Positions 1 through 5,245 of a stretch of DNA of 7,053 nt are shown here, one piece after another (the stretch's first letter is position 1; every line of letters starts with the position of its first letter). Under the pieces are notes generated by a model. That model saw only the letters and a program-made list of their open reading frames with translations. It ran no database searches and was not told where the DNA came from. This DNA is from Friedmanniella sp. Its GTDB lineage: Bacteria > Actinomycetota > Actinomycetes > Propionibacteriales > Propionibacteriaceae. The stretch lies in contig JAOPXW010000263.1 in assembly GCA_025964935.1 (NCBI GenBank), positions 1-7,053 of the forward strand. Reading direction: 5' to 3'. A program made the position numbers and the translations under genes.

Positions 1-541
1 CCGCCATCCGGCTGACCCTGATGAAGACGGGGTGACCGGCGGTGGCGGCCCAGCGCAACGCGGCCGCGGTCTCGACCGGGTCGGCGGGGACCAGCACCGT
101 GATGTTGTCCAGGGCCCGCAGCCAGGCCACGTCCTCGATGGAGTGGTGGGTCGGGCCGAGCTCCCCGTACGCCACCCCGGGGCTCATCCCGCAGAGGACG
201 ACGTGGTGGTCGGAGTAGGCGATGTCGGCCTTGATCTGCTCCATGGCCCGGGCGGTCAGGAAGCACGAGGCGGCGGAGACGAACGGCACCTTGCCCCCGC
301 CGGCGAGCCCGGCGGCCACCCCGACCATGGTCTGCTCGGCGATCCCGACGTTGACCAGCCGGTCACCGAACTCGGCGGCGAAGGCGTTGAGCTTGCTGGA
401 GCCGACGGAGTCGTTGACCACCCCGACCACCCGCGGGTCGGTCCGGGCCAGGTCGGCCAGGGTCGCGACGTAGGCGTCGCGGCAGTCGAACCGCGGCTGG
501 TCGGCCAGCGAGGTGGCGGTGCTCTCCACGAGGGCGGTCAT
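1..541 (-). CDS. Transketolase C-terminal subunit (partial, 3' end outside window)
   Basis: This is the C-terminal half of a two-subunit transketolase, carrying the pyrimidine-binding domain; the chain continues past the left edge, so only the first 180 codons are seen. The translation begins MTALVEST. It shows VGIAEQTMVG at residues 65-74, where E69 matches the catalytic glutamate that activates the thiamine diphosphate (ThDP) aminopyrimidine ring. GELGPTHHSIEDVAW follows at about 126-140, the family's G-x-T-H-x-x-I-E-D signature. The ATG at 541-539 overlaps the stop of the N-terminal subunit gene (ATGA, 4 nt) and has AAGGAG at 552-547, 5 nt upstream, so translation is coupled and a 1:1 complex is expected. 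Transketolases move a two-carbon ketol unit between sugar phosphates in the cytoplasm. Family assignment is firm; the sugar specificity is not visible. Dxs and pyruvate dehydrogenase E1 beta are related, but the pairing with a transketolase N-half argues against them. Confidence 0.93.
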   Translation of the reverse strand, partial: MTALVESTATSLADQPRFDCRDAYVATLADLARTDPRVVGVVNDSVGSSKLNAFAAEFGDRLVNVGIAEQTMVGVAAGLAGGGKVPFVSAASCFLTARAMEQIKADIAYSDHHVVLCGMSPGVAYGELGPTHHSIEDVAWLRALDNITVLVPADPVETAAALRWAATAGHPVFIRVSRMA

Positions 542-1452
542 GAGGTCTCCTTGGTGCCGGCCGGCCGGTCGGCCCCCAGCTCGGTGAGGGCCTGCTCGAG
601 CTGAGCGGCCGAGGGCACCTTGTGGTGCCAGGCGACGTTGTCGCTCATGAACGAGATCGGGTGGCCCTTGTGGGTGTGGGCGATGACGAAGGTGGGCCGA
701 CCGGGGACGACCGGCGGGGCCGAGAGCACCGCCACGAGGGCGGCGTGGTCGTGCCCGTCCACCTCGGTGACGCCGAGCCCGAAGGCGGCCGCCTTGGCGG
801 CCAGGTCGCCCAGGTCGTTGGTGTCCTCGGTGGTCGCACCCTGCTGCAGGTGGTTGCGGTCCACGATCACGGTCAGGTTCTCCAGCCCCTGGTGGGCCGC
901 GGTCATCATGGCCTCCCAGTTGCTGCCCTCCTGCAGCTCGCCGTCCCCGACGAGCACGAACGTACGCCGCGGCGACCCGTCGAGCCGGGCGGCGAGCGCG
1001 TGCCCGACCGCGACCGGCAGGCCGTGACCCAGCGGTCCGGTGTTGGCCTCCACCCCGGACACCTTGCGGCGGTTCGGGTGCCCGTTGAGGGCCGAGAGCG
1101 GCTTGAGGAAGGTGGCCAGGTCGGCCACCGGGAGGAAGCCGAAGGCGGCCAGGGTGGTGTAGAGCGCCCCGGCGACGTGACCCTTGCTGAGGAAGAACCG
1201 GTCGCGCTCGGGGTCGTCGACCGTCTCGGGGGTGATCCGCAGGACGGCGCCGTACAGGGTGGCCAGCACGTCGATGGCGGAGAAGTCACCACCGATGTGG
1301 CCCGCGCCGGCGTGGTGCACGACGGTCACGTCCTGGATTCGGATCTGCCGCGCGGCCTCGGCCACGTGCGCGGCCACCTCGGCGGGGCTGGCCTCCGGGC
1401 CGAGGCGGCCCGCGACCGGCATGGTGGCGTGCTCGGGAGCGAGCGCGGTCAC
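538..1452 (-). CDS. Transketolase N-terminal subunit (ThDP/Mg-binding)
   Basis: This 304-residue protein is the ThDP-pyrophosphate-binding half of a split transketolase, a usual length for such subunits. In order it shows HHAGAGHIGGDFSAIDVL (about 46-63), the FLSKGH motif (87-92), GPLGHGL (139-145, the SLGQGL position), and the ThDP motif starting GDGELQEGSNWE at 169-180 and closing at DRNHLQ (N200), with D170 and N200 as the predicted metal ligands. Near the C-terminus THKGHP and NVAWHHK match the family. I chose the GTG start at 1452-1450 because it overlaps the isomerase stop (GTGA) and has a strong GGGGGAGG ribosome site just upstream; the in-frame ATG at 1422 has none. The longer open frame upstream is only isomerase sequence read out of frame. 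It acts with the next gene as one enzyme. A gene-cluster copy beside an isomerase and kinase suggests a specialised substrate rather than housekeeping transketolase, by inference. Confidence 0.94.
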   Translation of the reverse strand: MTALAPEHATMPVAGRLGPEASPAEVAAHVAEAARQIRIQDVTVVHHAGAGHIGGDFSAIDVLATLYGAVLRITPETVDDPERDRFFLSKGHVAGALYTTLAAFGFLPVADLATFLKPLSALNGHPNRRKVSGVEANTGPLGHGLPVAVGHALAARLDGSPRRTFVLVGDGELQEGSNWEAMMTAAHQGLENLTVIVDRNHLQQGATTEDTNDLGDLAAKAAAFGLGVTEVDGHDHAALVAVLSAPPVVPGRPTFVIAHTHKGHPISFMSDNVAWHHKVPSAAQLEQALTELGADRPAGTKETS

Positions 1453-2447
1453 GCGTCCTCCCCCAGCATCGAGCTGAGCAGCACCTTCTGGACCAGCCGC
1501 TGCGCGGCCAGTGCGTCGTGGTCGGCCTGGGCCCGGGCGAGCGCCTCCTCGTCGAGCGCGTCCAGGGCGCGGTGGATCGCCTTCAGGAACGTGATGGCCT
1601 GCTTGGCGGCCTGCACCGAGTCCTCGCGGAACGGGAACTGGTCGAGCTGCCAGACACCCTCCCAGCCGTTGCGGCGCAGGGTGTGGAAGAACTCGAAGGT
1701 CTCGACCAGGTGGACCGAGCCGACGACCATGTCGTCGTCCCAGCCGCGGAAGTTGTCGTTGACGTCGATGGCGAACAGCTTGCCCGCGTCGATGCACAAC
1801 TGGGCCGCGTCGGCGGGGGTCTCCAGCCCGTACAGGGAGTGCCCGAAGTCGAGCAGCACCCCGAGGTTGTCGCACCCGGTCTGCTGGATGGCCAGCAGGG
1901 TGCGCGCCGCGTTCGGGAAGATGATCTTGTTGCGTGGCTCGCGCGGCTTGTACTCGATCACGAACTTGATCTCCGGGTGCGCGCTGCAGAGCTCCCGCAG
2001 CGCGTCGACCGCGTGGGTCCAGACGTCGTGGTAGTTGACCTGGAACGGGTAGTCCCAGCCGTCCTGGCCGAACCAGAGCTTGACGTAGTCGCAGCCCAGC
2101 TCCAGGGCCAGCTCGGTCGCCTCGTGCAGCAGGGCGATGGCCTGGGCCCGGACCGCCGGGTTGGGGTTGGTGATCGAGCCCTTGATGTAGTCCTTGTTGT
2201 AGATCTCGGGGGTGATGGCCACCGCCCGCAGGTTGTTGCGGGCGAGCGCCGCCCTGACGTCGTCGAGGGTGCCGTGGAAGCCGGCGAACGGCCAGTTCAG
2301 GTCGACCACGGACAGGTCGCCCACGGCGCCCGCCTTGTCGATCTGCTCCAGCAGGCCCACGGGCTCGCCGTAGCCCTCGGTGGCGTAACGGTCCACGTAG
2401 GTGGCGAAGTGCCAGATGCCGGCACCGAAGACTGGCAGGTCACTCAT
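1449..2447 (-). CDS. Xylose-isomerase-like TIM-barrel sugar isomerase
   Basis: This 332-residue protein probably interconverts an aldose and a ketose in the cytoplasm using two divalent metals. Compared from memory with actinomycete XylA, the metal ligands line up: E165 and K167 in IEYKP, D200 and H203 in LLDFGHS (E in XylA), D228 in FAIDVND, D237 and D239 in WDDDM, and D269 in LDQFPFR. W125 sits where XylA has its WGGREG tryptophan. The N-terminal strand that holds the catalytic H54/D57 of XylA reads VVDLNWPF (47-54) and has no such histidine, so D-xylose itself is doubtful. The protein is also shorter than XylA (about 390). The ATG at 2447 has AGAGGGG at 2460-2454, 6 nt upstream. It is the first gene of the leftward operon and overlaps the transketolase N gene by 4 nt. 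Candidate roles are a D-apiose isomerase or another sugar isomerase; an epimerase remains possible. Confidence 0.85.
   Translation of the reverse strand: MSDLPVFGAGIWHFATYVDRYATEGYGEPVGLLEQIDKAGAVGDLSVVDLNWPFAGFHGTLDDVRAALARNNLRAVAITPEIYNKDYIKGSITNPNPAVRAQAIALLHEATELALELGCDYVKLWFGQDGWDYPFQVNYHDVWTHAVDALRELCSAHPEIKFVIEYKPREPRNKIIFPNAARTLLAIQQTGCDNLGVLLDFGHSLYGLETPADAAQLCIDAGKLFAIDVNDNFRGWDDDMVVGSVHLVETFEFFHTLRRNGWEGVWQLDQFPFREDSVQAAKQAITFLKAIHRALDALDEEALARAQADHDALAAQRLVQKVLLSSMLGEDA
1456..1464 (-). promoter_or_regulatory. Ribosome binding site deciding the GTG start of transketolase N
   Basis: Read on the minus strand, GGGGGAGGA precedes the GTG at 1452, with 4 nt between the GGAGG core and the start. 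It lies inside the last codons of the isomerase gene (Gly-Glu-Asp-Ala-stop). The start and stop overlap as GTGA, a standard translational-coupling arrangement. No comparable site precedes the in-frame ATG at 1422. Confidence 0.75.
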
Positions 2448-2458
2448 GTCGAACCCCT

Positions 2459-2505
2459 CTCGGGTGGTGCGGTGGGTGGTCCGCCCGAGCGGCCCTCGCG
2501 GGCCG
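2459..2505 (-). promoter_or_regulatory. Two adjacent potential hairpins in the isomerase 5' leader
   Basis: The distal inverted repeat pairs 2490-2495 (CGGCCC) with 2500-2505 (GGGCCG) around a TCGC tetraloop. The proximal one pairs CTCGGG (2459-2464) with CCCGAG (2484-2489) around 19 nt. They abut each other, and the proximal stem touches the isomerase ribosome site (AGAGGGG, 2460-2454). This could modulate translation of the leftward operon. Short GC stems arise readily by chance here, and I recognise no known riboswitch. Confidence 0.3.
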
Positions 2506-2518
2506 GGCTCACAGCGTC

Positions 2519-2544
2519 CGGGCCGACCCGACGGGCCGACTTGA
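2519..2544. repeat. Two 13-bp direct repeats beside the promoter
   Basis: CGGGCCGACCCGA (2519-2531) is followed immediately by CGGGCCGACTTGA (2532-2544), with 11 of 13 bases identical. The second copy runs into the predicted -35 box. The pair could be an activator or regulator half-site arrangement, or chance in GC-rich DNA. Confidence 0.4.
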
Positions 2545-2556
2545 ATATCTATTCGA
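2541..2556. promoter_or_regulatory. Candidate SorC-regulator operator (inverted repeat)
   Basis: GAATA-TC-TATTC (2543-2554) is a perfect 5-bp inverted repeat with a 2-nt centre. One outer mismatch and one further matching pair extend it to TTGAATATCTATTCGA. It overlaps the predicted -35 box and spacer of the rightward promoter, so a bound repressor would block it. The SorC-family regulator encoded two genes away is the obvious candidate to bind here. This is inference from position and symmetry; no conserved consensus was available for comparison. Confidence 0.4.
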
Positions 2557-2567
2557 TGTTGCATAAT
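2541..2567 (+). promoter_or_regulatory. Candidate promoter of the rightward (kinase) operon
   Basis: TTGAAT (2541-2546, four of six matches to the sigma-70-type -35) is followed after 15 nt by CATAAT (2562-2567, five of six matches to TATAAT). An alternative -10, TAATGT at 2564-2569, gives a 17-nt spacer but a poorer match. The short spacer of the best pair could reflect a weak or activated promoter. It is predicted by eye and untested. Confidence 0.45.
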
Positions 2568-2634
2568 GTATCACTCAGCGGTCGGAGCACCAAGCCCGGG
2601 CGCACCTGAACCAAGGAACCGAGGAGGCCTGCCG

Positions 2635-4212
2635 ATGGCGTACGCCACACGTCCGGTGGTGCTCGCAGTCGACCAGGGCACGACCAACACCAAGGCCGTG
2701 CTGGTGGCGGCCGACGGCACCGTGCTGACCACCCGCGCGGCTCCGGTCGGCCTGTCCCACCCCCGCCCCGGCTGGGTCGAGCAGGACGGCGACCAGCTCT
2801 GGTCCAGCGTCGAGCAGGCCGTCGCCGGGGCCCTCGCGGCGGCCGGCCCGGTCCAGGTCGTGGGGCTCGCCCTGTCCACCCAGCGGGAGTCGGTGCTGGC
2901 CTGGAGCCGGCGTACGGGTCGGCCGCTCGGGCCCGTGCTGGGCTGGCAGGACCAGCGGACCGACGACCAGTGGGCGTCCCGGGTCGAGGAGACCACCCCC
3001 CTGGTCCGGCCGCGGACCGGGCTCCAGGTCGACGCGATGTTCTCGGCCCCGAAGATGGACTGGCTGCTGCAGAGCCTGGGCGCGCACCCGCCCGACGACA
3101 TCTGCCTGGGCACCATCGACTCGTGGCTGGTCTGGTGCCTGACCGGCGGCGCCGAGCACCTGAGCGAGGCGGGGAACGCTGCGCGCACCCTGCTCTTCGA
3201 CATCCGGGAGCTGGTCTGGTCGCCCCCGCTGCTCGACCTCTTCGGGGTCCCGGCCGCCAGCCTGCCCGCGGTCCGCGCCTCCGACGCCGGCTTCGGCTCG
3301 ACCCGCGGCCTGGCCGGGGTGCCCGACGGCACCCCGATCCTGGCCGTGCTGGCCGACTCGCACGCGGCCCTGCTCGGACAGGGCTGCACCGAGCCGGGCA
3401 GCGGCAAGGCCACGTACGGCACCGGCACCTCGGTGATGACCCCCGACACCGCCTACGTCGACCGCGACTCCCCCGTGGCCACGACGTTGGCGTGGGTGCG
3501 GAGCAGCCCGAGTTCTGAATCGGTGCGGAGCAGCCCGAGTTGTGAATCGGTGCGGAGCAGCCCGGGTTGTGAATCGGTGCGGAGCAGCCCGGGCGAGGAC
3601 TCCCGGATCGGCACCCCGACGTACGCCCGCGAGGGCAACATCGTGTCCTCGGGCTCGGCCCTGGCCTGGACCGCGGCGCTGTTGGGCCTGCCCGGCTCGG
3701 CGGAGCTGGTCACCCTGGCGGCGAGCGTGCCGGACCGCGGCGGCGTGACCCTGGTGCCCGCGTTCTCGGGGCTCGCGGCCCCGCACTGGAACCGCCGGAT
3801 GCAGGCGAGCCTGTCCGGGCTGACCGGCGGCAGCGGACCGGCCCAGGTCGCCCGGGCCGCCGTGGACGCGGTGGCCCAGCAGGTGTGCGACGTGGTCGAG
3901 GTCGTGGACGGTGACGGCACCCCCCTGACGGTGCTCCGCGCCGACGGTGGCGCCACGGCGGCCCCGCTGCTGATGCAGACCCAGGCCGACCTGCTGGGCC
4001 GACCCGTGGAGGTCGCCGAGGTGGCCGAGGTCTCCGCGGTCGGGGCGGCGGCGCTGGCCTGGTCGGTGTTGGGCACGGCCCCGACCTGGGTCGCCGACCG
4101 GGGCCCGGGCCGGACCTACGAGCCCCGCGTGAGCGAGGACGAGCGGGCCGCGCGACGCGCCGCCTGGCGGCAGGAGGTGCGGTGGTCCTCGACCCGTCCT
4201 GCCGCACGATAG
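2635..4212 (+). CDS. FGGY-family sugar kinase with internal tandem-repeat insertion
   Basis: This 525-residue cytoplasmic kinase transfers phosphate from ATP to a sugar, most likely the ketose made by the divergent isomerase. The first FGGY domain opens with VDQGTTNTKAV (D13, phosphate-binding loop) and contains TQRES (83-86) and TIDSWLVW (D162). The catalytic base is predicted to be D241 in LADSHAALLGQG. The second domain begins with GTGTSVM (262-268) and carries the adenine-binding ADGGATAAPLL motif (D437-G439). Between TTLAWV and PTYAREGN, where relatives have a short turn, residues 288-320 are a repeat VRSSP(S/G)(S/C)ES that lengthens the protein from the usual 490-500. The ATG at 2635 has GAGGAGG 7 nt upstream. 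It is the first gene of the rightward operon, 40 nt before the regulator. Xylulokinase, glycerol kinase and D-apulose kinase belong to this family; sequence alone does not separate them. The frame is intact, but activity with the insertion is unproven. Confidence 0.9.
   Translation: MAYATRPVVLAVDQGTTNTKAVLVAADGTVLTTRAAPVGLSHPRPGWVEQDGDQLWSSVEQAVAGALAAAGPVQVVGLALSTQRESVLAWSRRTGRPLGPVLGWQDQRTDDQWASRVEETTPLVRPRTGLQVDAMFSAPKMDWLLQSLGAHPPDDICLGTIDSWLVWCLTGGAEHLSEAGNAARTLLFDIRELVWSPPLLDLFGVPAASLPAVRASDAGFGSTRGLAGVPDGTPILAVLADSHAALLGQGCTEPGSGKATYGTGTSVMTPDTAYVDRDSPVATTLAWVRSSPSSESVRSSPSCESVRSSPGCESVRSSPGEDSRIGTPTYAREGNIVSSGSALAWTAALLGLPGSAELVTLAASVPDRGGVTLVPAFSGLAAPHWNRRMQASLSGLTGGSGPAQVARAAVDAVAQQVCDVVEVVDGDGTPLTVLRADGGATAAPLLMQTQADLLGRPVEVAEVAEVSAVGAAALAWSVLGTAPTWVADRGPGRTYEPRVSEDERAARRAAWRQEVRWSSTRPAAR
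3496..3593 (+). repeat. In-frame 27-bp tandem repeat array inside the kinase gene (3.6 copies)
   Basis: Three full 27-bp units (3496-3522, 3523-3549, 3550-3576) and a 17-bp partial unit (3577-3593) share the core GTGCGGAGCAGCCCG. Units 1 and 2 differ at one base, and so do units 2 and 3. The period is nine codons, so copy-number change keeps the reading frame; each unit encodes VRSSP(S/G)(S/C)ES. The units use AGT, TCT, TGT and GAA codons, which are rare in the surrounding gene, and are visibly less GC-rich. One of the other two forward frames meets TGA stops in the units, so phase matters. Confidence 0.95.
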
Positions 4213-4252
4213 AAAGGCACGGCCAGCACCTCGGCGAAAGGGCCCACCCACC

Positions 4253-5245
4253 ATGGCCACACCACCCAGCAGCGCCAGCCGTCTCACCCCCGACGGGCAG
4301 ATCCGCCTGATGACCAAGGTGGCCCACCTCTACCACGAGCGCGGGATCCGGCAGGCCGACATCGCCGCGACCCTGCACATCTCACAGGCCCGGGTCTCAC
4401 GCCTGCTCAAGCGGGCCGTCGAGGTCGGCATCGTCCGGACCACCGTGGTCGTGTCCAGCGGGGTCCACACCGACCTGGAGGAGCGGCTCGAACGGCGCTT
4501 CGGCCTGCTCGAGGCCGTGGTCGCCGACGTGGAGGGTGACGACGAGCAGGTCCGCGCGGCCATCGGCTCGGCCGGTGCCAGCTATCTCGAGGCCACCCTG
4601 ACCGGCGGCGAGCGGGTCGGCATCTCGTCCTGGAGCGCCACCCTGCTGAGTGTCGTCGACCGGCTCCGCCCGCTGCGAAGCGCGGGCGCCGACACCGTCG
4701 TCCAGCTGGTCGGTGGGGTCGGCGTGGCGGCGGTGCAGGCGCAGGCCAACCGCCTGCTGGTCGAGCTGGCCGGGCGGGTCGGGGCCAGCCCCACCTTCGT
4801 CGCCGCACCCGGTCTGGTCGGTGACGCCCACGTACGCCGCAGCCTGCTGGAGGACCCGGCCATGGAGGCGGTGTCGGCGGACTGGCGCACCCTGACCCTG
4901 GCCCTGGTCGGGGTCGGCAGCCTGCAGCCCTCGGAGCTGCTGCGGCGCAGCGGCAACGCGATGGCTCCCGCCGACCAGCAGACGCTGCTGGCCGCCGGGG
5001 CCGTCGGCGACATCTGCCAGCGGTTCTTCGACCACGACGGCACCCTGGTCACCGGGGAGCTGGACGGCCGGGTCGTGGGCATCGACCCCGAGTCGTTCCG
5101 CGCCATCCCCCGGCGGATCGCGTTCGCCGGCGGCACGGGCAAGCACGCCGCCATCGCGGCCGCGCTGACCGGCGGCTGGGTCAACGTGGTCGTCACCGAC
5201 GTGGGCACCGCCCGTGCCCTGCTCGCGACACCGGAGGACGCATGA
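4253..5245 (+). CDS. SorC-family (DeoR/CggR-like) transcriptional regulator
   Basis: This 330-residue protein has the size and two-part design of SorC regulators: an N-terminal helix-turn-helix and a sugar-phosphate-sensing domain. The DNA-binding part spans about residues 18-60, with RQADIAATLHISQARVSRLLKR as the helix-turn-helix, the second helix beginning near S44. The effector domain has VVQLVGGVG near the middle and ends with FAGGTGKHAAIAAALTGGWVNVVVTDVGTARALL, with GGTGK at 293-297; this is the conserved ligand-binding end of the family. The start at 4253 has a somewhat distant GAAAGG (10-11 nt upstream); the ATG at codon 20 would cut into the helix-turn-helix. It lies 40 nt after the kinase and overlaps the ROK gene by 4 nt. 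It probably controls both divergent operons in response to a phosphorylated pathway intermediate, most simply through the inverted repeat at 2541-2556. Whether it represses or activates is unknown. Confidence 0.92.
   Translation: MATPPSSASRLTPDGQIRLMTKVAHLYHERGIRQADIAATLHISQARVSRLLKRAVEVGIVRTTVVVSSGVHTDLEERLERRFGLLEAVVADVEGDDEQVRAAIGSAGASYLEATLTGGERVGISSWSATLLSVVDRLRPLRSAGADTVVQLVGGVGVAAVQAQANRLLVELAGRVGASPTFVAAPGLVGDAHVRRSLLEDPAMEAVSADWRTLTLALVGVGSLQPSELLRRSGNAMAPADQQTLLAAGAVGDICQRFFDHDGTLVTGELDGRVVGIDPESFRAIPRRIAFAGGTGKHAAIAAALTGGWVNVVVTDVGTARALLATPEDA
5233..5237 (+). promoter_or_regulatory. Ribosome binding site of the ROK kinase gene
   Basis: GGAGG lies 4 nt before the ATG at 5242, inside the last codons of the regulator (Pro-Glu-Asp-Ala-stop), with an ATGA start/stop overlap. 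The 9 bases GGAGGACGC followed by RTGA recur at the isomerase/transketolase junction on the other strand. Confidence 0.7.

Larger units (their letters stand above)
2448..2634. promoter_or_regulatory. Divergent intergenic promoter and leader region
   Basis: These 187 bases separate the two divergent gene groups and hold no gene. The only AT-rich stretch of the neighbourhood, about 2541-2577, sits in the middle and is the natural place for both promoters. On its right is a leader of about 60 nt ending in GAGGAGG (2621-2627), 7 nt before the kinase ATG. On its left is a GC-rich leader of about 90 nt with two inverted repeats. An in-frame ATG at 2566 could extend the kinase frame by 23 residues, but it lies inside the promoter-like sequence and lacks a ribosome site. 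No convincing leftward -10/-35 pair stands out; GATATT at 2549-2544 (minus) is a weak candidate. Confidence 0.7.

Noticed and set aside
1453..1875. N-terminal extension of the transketolase N subunit into the isomerase gene
   Set aside because: The extended sequence is the isomerase gene read in another frame and has no transketolase similarity; GTG at 1452 has a strong ribosome site.
1..2447. Sulfoquinovose sulfo-transketolase pathway
   Set aside because: That route also uses a split transketolase and isomerases but needs no FGGY kinase, and no sulfo-sugar reductase or sulfoquinovosidase is seen in the window. Not strictly excluded, since the locus continues to the left.
2566..2634. Upstream in-frame ATG that would lengthen the FGGY kinase by 23 residues
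   Set aside because: It lies within the predicted promoter, has no ribosome site, and the added residues precede the normal kinase N-terminus. The ATG at 2635 has GAGGAGG at ideal spacing.
3496..3593. CRISPR array
   Set aside because: The units are directly contiguous with no unique spacers, are in the kinase reading frame, and number fewer than four; this is a tandem minisatellite.
3496..3593. Frameshift or pseudogene in the FGGY kinase
   Set aside because: The frame is open on both sides of the array, and catalytic and nucleotide-binding motifs are intact upstream and downstream.
4008..4032. Short GAGGTCGCC-type repeat in the kinase (VEVAEVAEVS)
   Set aside because: The segment has the length expected for the family's RPVEV...E(T/V)(T/S)A(L/V)GAA region, so it is ordinary codon-biased sequence rather than an insertion.
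2575..4317. Long open frame on the minus strand opposite the kinase (and similar long frames opposite other genes)
   Set aside because: These are antisense shadows produced by GC-rich codon bias. Their translations are Arg/Gly/Pro-rich with no recognisable domain, while the opposite strand encodes conserved enzymes.
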